A stretch of 34,909 nt of DNA from Oscillospiraceae bacterium (GCA_015064015.1 SVTB01000004.1:1-34909), one strand, 5' to 3'; counted from the first letter of the stretch, positions 1-8,969 are shown. The notes: a model not told the origin generated them from the letters alone. Numbers and translations: made by a program.

Positions 1-56
1 TAGCCGTTGGGGGCGAGTCGCAGCATGATCTCGCCGAAGGTCACAACTCTTCTCAT
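1..56 (-). CDS. kdgK: 2-keto-3-deoxygluconate kinase (PfkB family), N-terminus only, truncated by window edge
   Basis: Reverse complement of 56..1 reads ATGAGAAGAGTTGTGACCTTCGGCGAGATCATGCTGCGACTCGCCCCCAACGGC = MRRVVTFGEIMLRLAPNG, typical of KDG kinase N-termini; 4-nt ATGA overlap with the upstream aldolase stop. Confidence 0.7.
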   Translation of the reverse strand, partial: MRRVVTFGEIMLRLAPNG

Positions 57-616
57 TGGTCTGCCTCCATTTTTTCAAGAGATTCCTTGACGAAGAAGCT
101 GCCGCCGATGGCCGCCACCTTGTCAAAGGCTAAAAACTCGTCAATGTTAGAACGATCCACGCCGCCAGTAGGGATGAATTTCACCTGAGGGAAGGGCGCG
201 GAGAGAGCCTTCAACGCCTTCAAGCCGCCGTAGATATTGGCGGGGAAGAATTTGACGGTGGTAATGCCCAGCTCCAGTGCCGCCATGATCTCGGTGGGGG
301 TCACGCAACCGGGGTAGTAGGGGATATTCCGCTCGTTGCAGATCTTTGCTACAGCAGGAGACAGGCCGGGAGAGACGATAAAGGTCGCCCCTGCGGCCAG
401 CGCGGCCTCGCATTGCTCGGCGTTGATAACCGTCCCCGCGCCGATCTGCATATCAGGATAGTTGGCCACGGCATAAGCGATGGCCTCGGCGGCGCAGGCG
501 GTACGGAAGGTGATCTCGGCGCAGTTGATGTTATTATACTTGAGGGCGGTCAGGATCTTGTCTGTCTCGGTAAGCTCTTTGATGACCACTACGGGAATAA
601 ACTTTTCCATACTCAT
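53..616 (-). CDS. eda: 2-dehydro-3-deoxyphosphogluconate (KDPG) aldolase
   Basis: ORF with IGAGTVINAEQCEAALAAGATFIVSPG, YYPGCVTPTEIMAALELGITTVKFFPA and IPTGGV motifs of class I KDPG/KHG aldolases. Confidence 0.93.
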   Translation of the reverse strand: MSMEKFIPVVVIKELTETDKILTALKYNNINCAEITFRTACAAEAIAYAVANYPDMQIGAGTVINAEQCEAALAAGATFIVSPGLSPAVAKICNERNIPYYPGCVTPTEIMAALELGITTVKFFPANIYGGLKALKALSAPFPQVKFIPTGGVDRSNIDEFLAFDKVAAIGGSFFVKESLEKMEADQ

Positions 617-650
617 AATACTCCGTTCTGAAAGTTTTTGAAGGGGGCCC

Positions 651-680
651 GGGGGGAACTTTTTTCAAAAAGTTCCCCCC
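651..680. repeat. Perfect 14-bp inverted repeat GGGGGGAACTTTTT-tc-AAAAAGTTCCCCCC between the SDR and aldolase genes
   Basis: Read directly; flanked at 630-650 by the related string aaagtttttgaagggggcccgg. Confidence 0.8.
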
Positions 681-693
681 CAATTCGTCCTCA

Positions 694-1539
694 TCATACG
701 CCCGAATAAGCCGCGAAGCCGCCGTCGATGGGCAGAACCACGCCGGTGATGGCCGAAGCCGCACGATCGTCACAGAGGAACAGGGTCGCGCCCAGCAGTT
801 CGCTTGCATCCAGATAGCGGTGGGTGGGGGTGCCGTTCAAAATCTTGTTGGAGCGGGCAGTGGGGGTACCGTCCTCATTGAACAGGAGCTTGTAGTTCTG
901 CGCCGACACCAAAAATCCGGGGGCGATGGCGTTGCAACGGATACCCGTACCCGCGAAGTGGGTGGCCAGCCATTGGGTGAAGTTGGAGACACCGGCCTTG
1001 GCCGCGGAGTAGGCGGGGATCTTTGTCAGAGGAATATACGCGTTCATAGAAGAGATATTCAGGATACTTCCCTTCCCTTTTTCTACCATGTCCTTGGCGA
1101 AGACTTGAGTGGGCAGAAGGGTGCCCTGGAAATTGAGTTTGAAGACGAAGTCCACGCCATCGGGCGAAAGATCGAAGAAAGACTTACACCCTTCCTTGGC
1201 CTCATGCTGATATTCGTTGTCGGTGGTGGCTCTGGGGTTGTTGCCGCCCGCGCCGTTGACGAGGATATCGCAGGGGCCGAGATCGGCCACCACAGCCTCG
1301 TGGACCGCTGCTAATGCAGCAGGGTCAAGGACGTTGGCCTTGTAACCCTTGCAAATAAATCCTTCGGCGGTCAGCTCGTCGGCCAGCTTGGTGACAGCTT
1401 CTTCATTGAGATCAAGGGCAGCAACCTTGGCACCCGACTGGGCGAATGCGCGAGCCATGGCGGAGCAGATCAGACCGCCCGCGCCGGTGATGACCACCAC
1501 CTTGCCGGTGTAATCAATATTCAAAGGAAGATTCAGCAT
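694..1539 (-). CDS. uxuB: SDR-family oxidoreductase, probable D-mannonate oxidoreductase (fructuronate reductase)
   Basis: VVVITGAGGLICSAMARAFAQSGAKVAALD Rossmann start, ILVNGAGG, YSAAKAGVSNF (YxxxK); adjacent to uxuA and eda. Start placed at internal MLNLPLN (1539) rather than the ORF-track start at 1617. Confidence 0.85.
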   Translation of the reverse strand: MLNLPLNIDYTGKVVVITGAGGLICSAMARAFAQSGAKVAALDLNEEAVTKLADELTAEGFICKGYKANVLDPAALAAVHEAVVADLGPCDILVNGAGGNNPRATTDNEYQHEAKEGCKSFFDLSPDGVDFVFKLNFQGTLLPTQVFAKDMVEKGKGSILNISSMNAYIPLTKIPAYSAAKAGVSNFTQWLATHFAGTGIRCNAIAPGFLVSAQNYKLLFNEDGTPTARSNKILNGTPTHRYLDASELLGATLFLCDDRAASAITGVVLPIDGGFAAYSGV

Positions 1540-1584
1540 GATTGTGTACCTCTCATATATATTTGGTTTGCCGAAAGGAAAAGA

Positions 1585-1685
1585 CCGTAGGGGCGCATTC
1601 CATATGCGCCCGAACAACTGAACGATAGAACGGTTACCGTGATTCGTATGGGTGGAACGGGCGGATATGGAATCCGCCCCTACGG
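1585..1685. repeat. Nested palindromic intergenic element: two 27-nt hairpin arms in inverted orientation
   Basis: 1585-1611 CCGTAGGGGCGCATTCCATATGCGCCC and 1659-1685 GGGCGGATATGGAATCCGCCCCTACGG; the second is the reverse complement of the first except at two positions. Confidence 0.85.
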
Positions 1686-1705
1686 ATATTTTTCCATTTT
1701 ACAAA

Positions 1706-2794
1706 TTATTTGTTATCCAACTTATCCAACATATCCCACACGCCCAGCATATACATAATGCCCATGGCGCGGTCATACAGCCCGTAACCGGGTCTCACCG
1801 TCCCGGGACCCTCGCTCCACAGGTGTCTGCCGTGGTCAGGGCGGATGTAGCCCTCAAAGCCGCAATCGTGGTAGGCCTTGAGAATGTCGAGGATATGAGT
1901 ATCACCGTCGCAGTCGCGGTGGCTGGCCTCGGAAAAGTTGCCGTTTTCAAAGTGCTTCACGTTGCGGATATGAGCAAACGCAATTCTGTCACAATGCTTT
2001 CTGACGATGGCCGCCACGTCATTTTCGGGATTCGCGCCCAAAGACCCCGAGCATAAAGTCAGACAATTGCAGGGGTGATCCACCATTGCGAGGAAACGGT
2101 CAATACTCGGCTCGTCCACCAGAAGTCGGGGCAGACCGAAAATATCCCACGGCGGGTCGTCCATGTGGATGGCCATTTTGATGCCGCACTCCTCGCAGGT
2201 GGGCATGATGGCCTCGAGGAAGTATTTCAGATTCGCCCACAGCTTTTCGTGGTCGATGCCCTCGTAAGCCTTGAACAGCTCGTCCAGCTTGGCCATGCGC
2301 TCGGGCTCCCAGCCCGGGAAGGACATATGGTACTTCTCGGTGAAGTCCAAAATATACTTCGCCATGGCGTTGTAATCGTCCTGGATCATGTTCTTCTCAT
2401 AGAACAGCGCGGTGGAGCCGTCGCCAACGGGATGGAACAGGTTGGAGCGCGTCCAGTCGAAAATAGGCATGAAGTTGTAGCAGATCACCTTGACCCCAAA
2501 TTTGGAGAGATTGCGGATGCACTGCTTGTAGTTTTCGATGTACTGATCTCTGGTGGGCAGGCCGATCTTGATGTCGTCGTGGACGTTGACCGACTCCACC
2601 ACGTCCATATTGAAGCCGTATTCGTCCAGCTGGTGCTTGATCTCGGCAATCTCGGATTCTTCCCAAATTTCACCGGGCATTTTGTGATGAAGCGCCCAAA
2701 CGATTCCTGTGACCCCGGGAATTTGTTTAATATCGGACAGCGTAATACGGTCATTTCCCTCGCCGTACCAGCGGAATGTCATTTGCATGGGCAC
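1706..2794 (-). CDS. uxuA: Mannonate dehydratase
   Basis: MTFRWYGEGNDRITLSDIKQIPGVTGIVWALHHKMPGEIW, ICYNFMPIFDWTRSNL, MAIHMDDPPWDIFGLPRL, FAHIRNVKHF, IRPDHGRHLW: diagnostic UxuA motifs. RBS GGAGG at 2804..2800; start is GTG 2794 or ATG 2788. Confidence 0.95.
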   Translation of the reverse strand: MPMQMTFRWYGEGNDRITLSDIKQIPGVTGIVWALHHKMPGEIWEESEIAEIKHQLDEYGFNMDVVESVNVHDDIKIGLPTRDQYIENYKQCIRNLSKFGVKVICYNFMPIFDWTRSNLFHPVGDGSTALFYEKNMIQDDYNAMAKYILDFTEKYHMSFPGWEPERMAKLDELFKAYEGIDHEKLWANLKYFLEAIMPTCEECGIKMAIHMDDPPWDIFGLPRLLVDEPSIDRFLAMVDHPCNCLTLCSGSLGANPENDVAAIVRKHCDRIAFAHIRNVKHFENGNFSEASHRDCDGDTHILDILKAYHDCGFEGYIRPDHGRHLWSEGPGTVRPGYGLYDRAMGIMYMLGVWDMLDKLDNK

Positions 2795-2808
2795 AGTATC
2801 CTCCTTTT

Positions 2809-2990
2809 TTACATTGGTAAAATTTTGATTCCTGATTTTATTTGTATGCGGCGTAGATTTTCACGATACGCCTTAGGCGTTTTAGCGATCTGCCTTTTGA
2901 AAGCCTTAAAAAATACTGCACATCTGTAATACCGCAATGTATGGCGGTGGTTTACAGTTGAAGATTGGTAAATCGTAGAAAGCCTCGCGG
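2809..2990 (-). pseudogene. Decayed C-terminal HTH fragment of an AraC-family transcriptional regulator
   Basis: Reverse strand gives ...FLRFTNLQL*TTAIHCGITDVQYF in one frame, then FFKAFKRQIAKTPKAYRENLRR in another; together they match the AraC pattern (LL..T.L.V.EIA...GF.D.QYF...FKR..G.TP..YR) with one stop and one frameshift. Confidence 0.7.
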
Positions 2991-3010
2991 AAATGGCAGC
3001 TGAATGAATA

Positions 3011-4924
3011 TCATTCTTCGTCAGCCATCTCCACAACACCGTCCACCAAAGCATTCGCCATAACCTCCTCGGCCGCTAAAGCTCGGTCGTAGAAGCGAAT
3101 GGATCGGTAGGTCGTGTCGAAGGTCTTTGAGGGATCCGAATGGCCGATGAACAGATCTCCGGCGCCCAAAGAACCAGCGACGGTAGAAAGCTCCCCACGT
3201 AGCTCGCCGTTCACATAAATGCGAGCGTATCCGCTTTGGGAATAGGTGACGGTGATCAGACTATTCTGCAAAAGCTCCAGACAGCCTTTGATCTTGATAC
3301 GACCGTTACCTGTGGTTTTCAACTCCAGAACGTCCTCTGAATTGCGGCGGAAGAGCGCGATCTGATCTTGGCTACTATTGATAAAGGTATTAAAATTACT
3401 GCCAATGGAGATGAAATCCCCCAGCAAAAGTTCAACGGTGAAGGAATCGCCGTTGATTGTGTCCACAATGGCATCGGGGAACATATGCTTGGCGTTATAG
3501 GCCTTCAGGCCTTCGTCGGTGAAGTAGTTATCACCATTCTTGGTGATCTTCATGTCGTAACCACCCACAAGATCTTCCCATTCTGCGGAATCTTTGTTGT
3601 GGCCGTCGCGCATGGAGCGGGTACCGCTGTAGTAGGCCACTAAGCCCTCCTTCACGTAGTCATGCTCTACGGGAACGATCGTCTCGGGCTTGTCGGTGGC
3701 CTCCTCCTTGGGGGGCTGCATGGGACGCTCGGGCACGATATAGGGGAATTCAATTTTCATGCCGGCAATAGCCCGATCCCAAACCTTCACTTTTGTGCTG
3801 CCACCTGGATAATTTCTGTACAAACAGGACACAATATCGTACTCGCTGGCCTCCAAGAAGGTCTCGCCGTACAGCCATTCTCTGACCTCGTCGATCTGAT
3901 ATGTTTTGTTGGCGTTATTCCAGACCCAAATGGGGGTAGGCCACAAGTGTACATCGGCATCAATGGCATCATACACATCTTTGTTCACGCCCGCCTGGCC
4001 GTGGTGAGCCATCTGCACGATATCGCTCTTCAATGCATCTCCGTAAGTCTTCAGCAGGCGACGGCCACCAATACTCCCCAAGTCATTCAAAAAAAGTACG
4101 CTCTGCTCGCCCACCCATATACGGATGACCAAGCTGGTATCGTTAAGATTAGATGTGCCGTCCTCGGGACTCCAAGTTTGCAAAACATCAATTTTGATCC
4201 CATCAATCTCAAGGGAAAGCCCCTCCGCGACGGCATCTGCGTTGATGAAAGCGCCGTTCAGATCGTCGTAGTAAGTCGATCCATCCTTAATTTCAGCCCC
4301 AATAATCTCACCGTATTTGTTCATGTTCTCTTGAAGCTTGGAAAAATCCATGTCGGCGTTTGCGGCAGGATACTCTTCACTTCCGAAGTTAGGGAAATCA
4401 AAATAGATGTTGTTGATTTTGTAGTTAGAATCCTCTGAATATTCTGCCATCATCTTGGACAGCTCATACATATGGTCCTTGTGAGCATGAGAGAGAAACC
4501 ATGCCTCTACTTCAAAGTATTCACCTTCACCAATCCCGGCGATGGCGCGCAGGGCAGCGGGCATATAGGGGGCGCGGTCCCTTCCCTCGCCGTCGATACC
4601 GCCGTCAATGACAATGAGTTTTCCATTTTGAGTTTTGATGACGTAGGATTGCATGAGGCTGTTTTTCTCAGGTGCCAGCTGATACAGAGCAACGGCCGAA
4701 GTTTCGGTAGGCTCTTCCGTCTCGCCTGTGGTCTCCTCTGCAGAAGAAGTAATCTCCTCAACAGAAGATGCAGTTTCGGTTCCTTCTGCCTCAGTGGGTG
4801 GCTCGGTGGGGAGATCTGTGTAGGCCGTGGCATCCGTGGTGGGCTCGTGATTTTTTTCCTGCGTACAAGCGAACAGAAGCAGGCACGTTAGAAGCAGTAA
4901 AAGTGCGATTAATCTTTTTTTCAT
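3011..4924 (-). CDS. Lipoprotein with metallo-beta-lactamase-fold domain and C-terminal LamG/concanavalin-like domain
   Basis: Lipobox LLLFAC; T/E/P-rich linker; LSHAHKDHM (HxHxDH) and MAHHGQAG MBL motifs; C-terminal EGLVAYYSGTRSM..DSAEWEDLVGGYDM..ITVTYSQSGYARIYVNGELRGE is LamG-like. Confidence 0.85.
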   Translation of the reverse strand: MKKRLIALLLLLTCLLLFACTQEKNHEPTTDATAYTDLPTEPPTEAEGTETASSVEEITSSAEETTGETEEPTETSAVALYQLAPEKNSLMQSYVIKTQNGKLIVIDGGIDGEGRDRAPYMPAALRAIAGIGEGEYFEVEAWFLSHAHKDHMYELSKMMAEYSEDSNYKINNIYFDFPNFGSEEYPAANADMDFSKLQENMNKYGEIIGAEIKDGSTYYDDLNGAFINADAVAEGLSLEIDGIKIDVLQTWSPEDGTSNLNDTSLVIRIWVGEQSVLFLNDLGSIGGRRLLKTYGDALKSDIVQMAHHGQAGVNKDVYDAIDADVHLWPTPIWVWNNANKTYQIDEVREWLYGETFLEASEYDIVSCLYRNYPGGSTKVKVWDRAIAGMKIEFPYIVPERPMQPPKEEATDKPETIVPVEHDYVKEGLVAYYSGTRSMRDGHNKDSAEWEDLVGGYDMKITKNGDNYFTDEGLKAYNAKHMFPDAIVDTINGDSFTVELLLGDFISIGSNFNTFINSSQDQIALFRRNSEDVLELKTTGNGRIKIKGCLELLQNSLITVTYSQSGYARIYVNGELRGELSTVAGSLGAGDLFIGHSDPSKTFDTTYRSIRFYDRALAAEEVMANALVDGVVEMADEE

Positions 4925-5186
4925 ATCTCGCTGCATAGTCCTTTCTTATTTTTCCGGGCTGTTCCTCCAAAGGGAGCAGGCTTGCTCATCCTTCAAATTA
5001 TATCATGAACACGCATCCGATCTGTGAATAATATGTTAATTCCCAACAGCAAAGCTCTTGCTTTTTCCTCGAAGTATATTATATAGTCCCCGCATCAGGC
5101 ATTTGAATGGGTGTCGGAAAGCCTTAGTCCTGCAAGTCAACGGCTGAGATGAAATTCCCTGTCGGTATACTCTCACAAATGAAAAG

Positions 5187-5217
5187 CCGGAACGAATTGT
5201 GATGCAATTCGTTCCGG
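5187..5217 (-). terminator. Rho-independent terminator-like hairpin downstream of 5241..6071
   Basis: CCGGAACGAATTG-tgatg-CAATTCGTTCCGG, perfect 13-bp stem; minus strand continues CTTTTCATTTG. Confidence 0.75.
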
Positions 5218-5240
5218 TGTTGATTTTGGGGGTGTTTAGA

Positions 5241-6071
5241 TTACCATTCGGATACCCATTCGTGATCAACGATCACTTCTGTATAGCAGACATCGGGAAC
5301 CTCGCAACGGATACCGTAGCGGGAACCGCCTGTCCAATTCTCGTCATAATAAGTAAACATATATTCGCCATTTGCATAGCAATCAATAAAACCTTCTCCG
5401 TCGAATTCCACCGAGATCATGACGACATCGCCGTGTTTGTAATCGGGGATGGGTGTGGAAATATGCAGTTCCGTCCAAGGCTGGCCGTTATTGGATACTT
5501 TAGCCAGGTAGAGGTTACAATCATCAGAGACGAACAGGAAGTAGTAGGTAGGGCCGTCCTCCCAAAAGTAGTACTGCTCATACTCATCTTCGTTCATACC
5601 GAAAATGATGCCGTTATCGTTAACGTACTGTTCGGGAGCAAAGAAGGTGGCCGTGATTTTCCCGTGAGCTATACGGTCGTTGGTAACGATGAACATATTG
5701 TTGTTCTGGGTAGACCATGCATCGCCCCTATCAAAGCTAAATTCACCCGATGCGTTATAGCCGTGGATTTCCTTATTTGTGCCCGTGCTGATCACGGGAA
5801 TATCAATGACATCATAGGGTACGTCATCCGGCTCAGACCATTCGATGGTTGCTTCCTCAGTGGCGGGAGGCAGGGTGATTTCTTCTTCGGTAGGTTCCTC
5901 AGTGGGAGCTTCCGTGGGCTCCTCGGTCGGAGCTTGGGTAAGCGCCTCGGTAGGTTCATCAGTAGACACTTCGGTAGGAGCTTCCGTGGTAGCCTCAGGG
6001 GCCTTGATATCACAGGAAGCCAGCATCGTTAAAATAATCAGGGTCAGCATCAAGATCCAAAAACGTTTCAT
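5241..6071 (-). CDS. Secreted lipoprotein with PTE-repeat linker and C-terminal beta-sandwich (LamG/DUF1080-like) domain, function unknown
   Basis: MKRFWILMLTLIILTMLASCD signal/lipobox; ATTEAPTEVSTDEPTEALTQAPTEEPTEAPTEEPTEEE linker; VMISVEFDGEGFIDCYANGEYMFTYYDENWTGGSRYGIRC. RBS GGAGG upstream of ATG 6071. Confidence 0.8.
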   Translation of the reverse strand: MKRFWILMLTLIILTMLASCDIKAPEATTEAPTEVSTDEPTEALTQAPTEEPTEAPTEEPTEEEITLPPATEEATIEWSEPDDVPYDVIDIPVISTGTNKEIHGYNASGEFSFDRGDAWSTQNNNMFIVTNDRIAHGKITATFFAPEQYVNDNGIIFGMNEDEYEQYYFWEDGPTYYFLFVSDDCNLYLAKVSNNGQPWTELHISTPIPDYKHGDVVMISVEFDGEGFIDCYANGEYMFTYYDENWTGGSRYGIRCEVPDVCYTEVIVDHEWVSEW

Positions 6072-6152
6072 AGACATTCCTCCTTGCTTTGTTTGGAATA
6101 CTTGCACTGCGGTCAGATATATAAAATCATCTGTTACCCGTATGATACATGT

Positions 6153-6181
6153 ATTTTATCATAGTTGTTCAAAATTGTCAA
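6153..6181 (-). promoter_or_regulatory. SigmaA promoter for 5241..6071: TTGACA-N17-TAAAAT
   Basis: Minus strand TTGACA (6181..6176), 17-nt spacer, TAAAAT (6158..6153). Confidence 0.75.
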
Positions 6182-6199
6182 TAGAATTCGTTTGATAAC

Positions 6200-6228
6200 T
6201 TGCATTTTAGATACAAATATGCTATAAT
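6200..6228 (+). promoter_or_regulatory. Promoter for GH43 gene: TTGCAT-N17-TATAAT with extended -10 (TGC TATAAT)
   Basis: Plus strand ttgcat 6200-6205, tataat 6223-6228, TGn upstream of the -10. Confidence 0.65.
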
Positions 6229-6271
6229 AATCAGATGAAACCATCACCATCGGAAAGGCATGGTAATCCAT

Positions 6272-8788
6272 ATGAAACGCATTCTGATTTTGCTTCTTGC
6301 CCTTCTGCTCTCAGCAGGGACGCTGACATCTTGCAATCCGAGTGAACCGACGCTCTCCGGCGAGATGGAGACCGCATTTTCTACAGAAGCCTCCGCAGAA
6401 TCCTTTGCCGAGGAGACCACCATCATTCCCCCTATCGAATGGCCCGAAGGAGCGCCTATGGAAAGCATTACAACCTATCAAAATCCCATTCTCACCTATC
6501 AAACCGATCAGGCATGGCCCGGCTATGGCTTTGGTGACCCCTTTGTCATGCGCTACAACGGTATCTACTATCTATACGTCAGCACAAAGGATGGTAGCGT
6601 GGGTATCAAATGCTGGTCGTCTTCTGATCTTGTGAACTGGCATTACGAAGGCTTTTGCACAAACGATCCTCTTACCCGCGGAGCGTATGCTCCTGAGGTC
6701 TACTACTACAACGGCTATTTCTATATGTATACCTCTCCTGCAGGCAATGGCCATTATGTTCTGCGCAGTGACTCTCCCACCAAGGGCTTTGAAGTAATAA
6801 CCGATAACGTGGGTATGTCCATCGACGGCTCGGTCTTTATGGATAACGACGGCAAGTGGTACTTCTACACCGCAGGTCACGGGGCCATGCAGGTCTATCA
6901 CATGACATCCCCCACGCAAATGAAAAATGGACGCCCCATTACCTCGGTGTCGGTCAATAACGGCTGGACAGAGGGAGGTATGGTGGTTTTCCATGACGGA
7001 TACTACTACATCACCTACACGGGCAATCACGTCCTCAGCCCCTCGTATCGTATCCTCTACGGCGTTTCAGACACATCTCCTTTGCACTTTGAGCACATGA
7101 AGGAAGAGAATCCTCTGCTGATCAGCACTTCAGGGGAGGTTCTGGGCATCGGACACAGTTCCACGGTCAAGGGCCCCGATCTGGACAGCTATTATATCGT
7201 CTATCATGCCCTGCTTGACACCACCCCTAACCGCACCATGAATATCGACCGCATTGTGTTCAACGGTAAGCATATAGAGATCATGGGGCCCACCACCGTC
7301 CCCCAACAGGCTCCCGATCTCCCCGACATCTACCATCGCTTTGAGCCAGGATCCTCTTTGAAGGGTTGGTCTTTGATTGGTTCCCTTGGTTCGGGGCGGG
7401 TTGGGCTTTCTCTTGCAGCAGAGAGTATGCTGATCTCCAAGACCCACTTTGCAGGAGATTTCACCGCCGAATACAATGTAACTTCTATCGCGGATGACGG
7501 CCGGGCAGGCGCGCTTTTCGCCTACACCGATGCTGAAAACTTCGGCGCGTGCTACTTCTCCCCTGCAGAGCAGAAGGTGATCATTGAGATCACAGTTGCA
7601 GGCAACACCACCCGCACTGAGGTAGATACGGTACACTCCTTCGGAGAAGACACCCGTTTCGATTGTCTACAGTCCATCCAAATTGAGCGGAGCGGCCGCG
7701 ACTATACCTTCTACATGAACGATCGCTTGCTCTATACCCTTGAAAACAGTGATCTATCGGGCGGAGCCATCGGCTATATGACCAAAGACAACGAAGCGTC
7801 CTTCGGTTTCATCGGAGGAACGGAAGCCGTGGGCGGCTGCGGCGGCAAAAATCTGTTCAAGGCCGTCTCTACCCAAGGCGGTTATATTCCTGCTTACGAG
7901 TGCCTTGATGCGCTCCCCACCATCACCCTGAAAAACGGTCAAAGAGCCGTATTTGCATCTGTAGGTGACATCCTCTCTTATCGCGTTTTAACCGCCGCTG
8001 ACGATGAGTATGATCTGTCGATTTTGTGCCACGGAATTGAGACAACTACAGCCATAGTAGATGTATATGTCAATGGACAGCAAGTGGGCTCTTGCTCCCT
8101 ACCGACCAAGAGGAGCGAAGCAGTCACCGCCATCCTGCGCGGTATCCACCTGACCGCGGGTCAACACATCTTGTCTCTTCGGGTAACCGAAGGGAGCTTC
8201 CATGCAGAGAGTCTGACTATGCGGAAGGGATCTGCCACAATGCCTCTTTCTGTAACCTTTGACACGGATGCCGAAAATCCCTGCTACGGCGATGGTACAT
8301 GGGAGATCATTGACGGTGCTCTCACCCTGTCGAGCAGTAACTCCTACGGCAAGGTACTGTACGGCTCTCCCAACTGGGGAGATTACGAGGTGGAGGTCAC
8401 AGTAACCCCCAAAACCTCCCCTAACTGCGGTCTTCTGGTTCGCGCTACCAACCCCGGCGCACCTACTTTCATGAATACGTGGCCATCCCGTGAGGACGCC
8501 GCTATCGCCACCGACTGGGTGATAGGCTACTTTGTGGGCCTCACTGAAAATAGTGTCAGCATAGGTAAGCAGAGCTACAGCTACCGTGAAATTGCCCAAG
8601 CTGACGGAGAATTCAAGGCAGGTACAGCCTACAAACTCAAAGTCATTTGTGAAGGTGCCCGTATTCAGGTGTATGTGGACGGAGAACTTTACGTGGATTA
8701 CATCGACCCCGAGCCTTATATGCAGGGCATGATCGGTGTCCGTGCCTGCGGGTGCGCTGCTGTGTTCGATGATTTGACAGTATCGTAG
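6272..8788 (+). CDS. Lipoprotein glycoside hydrolase family 43 with C-terminal LamG-like / CBM-like modules
   Basis: MKRILILLLALLLSAGTLTSC lipobox; GH43 landmarks FGDPFVMRYNGIYYLYVS, MSIDGSVFMDNDGKWYFYTAG, TEGGMVVFHDGYYYITYTG; several beta-sandwich modules follow. Start could instead be ATG 6260. Confidence 0.87.
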   Translation: MKRILILLLALLLSAGTLTSCNPSEPTLSGEMETAFSTEASAESFAEETTIIPPIEWPEGAPMESITTYQNPILTYQTDQAWPGYGFGDPFVMRYNGIYYLYVSTKDGSVGIKCWSSSDLVNWHYEGFCTNDPLTRGAYAPEVYYYNGYFYMYTSPAGNGHYVLRSDSPTKGFEVITDNVGMSIDGSVFMDNDGKWYFYTAGHGAMQVYHMTSPTQMKNGRPITSVSVNNGWTEGGMVVFHDGYYYITYTGNHVLSPSYRILYGVSDTSPLHFEHMKEENPLLISTSGEVLGIGHSSTVKGPDLDSYYIVYHALLDTTPNRTMNIDRIVFNGKHIEIMGPTTVPQQAPDLPDIYHRFEPGSSLKGWSLIGSLGSGRVGLSLAAESMLISKTHFAGDFTAEYNVTSIADDGRAGALFAYTDAENFGACYFSPAEQKVIIEITVAGNTTRTEVDTVHSFGEDTRFDCLQSIQIERSGRDYTFYMNDRLLYTLENSDLSGGAIGYMTKDNEASFGFIGGTEAVGGCGGKNLFKAVSTQGGYIPAYECLDALPTITLKNGQRAVFASVGDILSYRVLTAADDEYDLSILCHGIETTTAIVDVYVNGQQVGSCSLPTKRSEAVTAILRGIHLTAGQHILSLRVTEGSFHAESLTMRKGSATMPLSVTFDTDAENPCYGDGTWEIIDGALTLSSSNSYGKVLYGSPNWGDYEVEVTVTPKTSPNCGLLVRATNPGAPTFMNTWPSREDAAIATDWVIGYFVGLTENSVSIGKQSYSYREIAQADGEFKAGTAYKLKVICEGARIQVYVDGELYVDYIDPEPYMQGMIGVRACGCAAVFDDLTVS

Positions 8789-8930
8789 GATACTTAAATA
8801 TGATGTACCGGCAGGAGTATCAATCCATATGCTTCCCTTTCTCGCAATTCCCTTTTCTGTGATTGGCGGATAATTCTTCGTCTCCACCATGGTAGAACCA
8901 ACCGAGCCGAAACATTTGGCTGATAGTGAT

Positions 8931-8969
8931 ATAAAAAGCGGCAGAGGTAAACCCTCTGCCGCTTTTTAT
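8931..8969. terminator. Bidirectional rho-independent terminator between convergent GH43 and transporter genes
   Basis: ATAAAAAGCGGCAGAGG-taaac-CCTCTGCCGCTTTTTAT, perfect 17-bp stem with A/T tracts on both sides. Confidence 0.93.

Noticed and set aside
2075-2929. 284-aa plus-strand ORF opposite uxuA
   Set aside because: Antisense to uxuA, which has unmistakable motifs.
4997-5028. Promoter for the MBL lipoprotein (TGATATAAT on the minus strand)
   Set aside because: Good extended -10 but no -35 at proper spacing (TTCACA is 20 nt away); left out of the feature list as unsupported.
5845-6195. Plus-strand ORF with SSVGSSVGASVGSSVGAWVSASV repeats
   Set aside because: Low-complexity reverse reading of the PTE-linker coding DNA.
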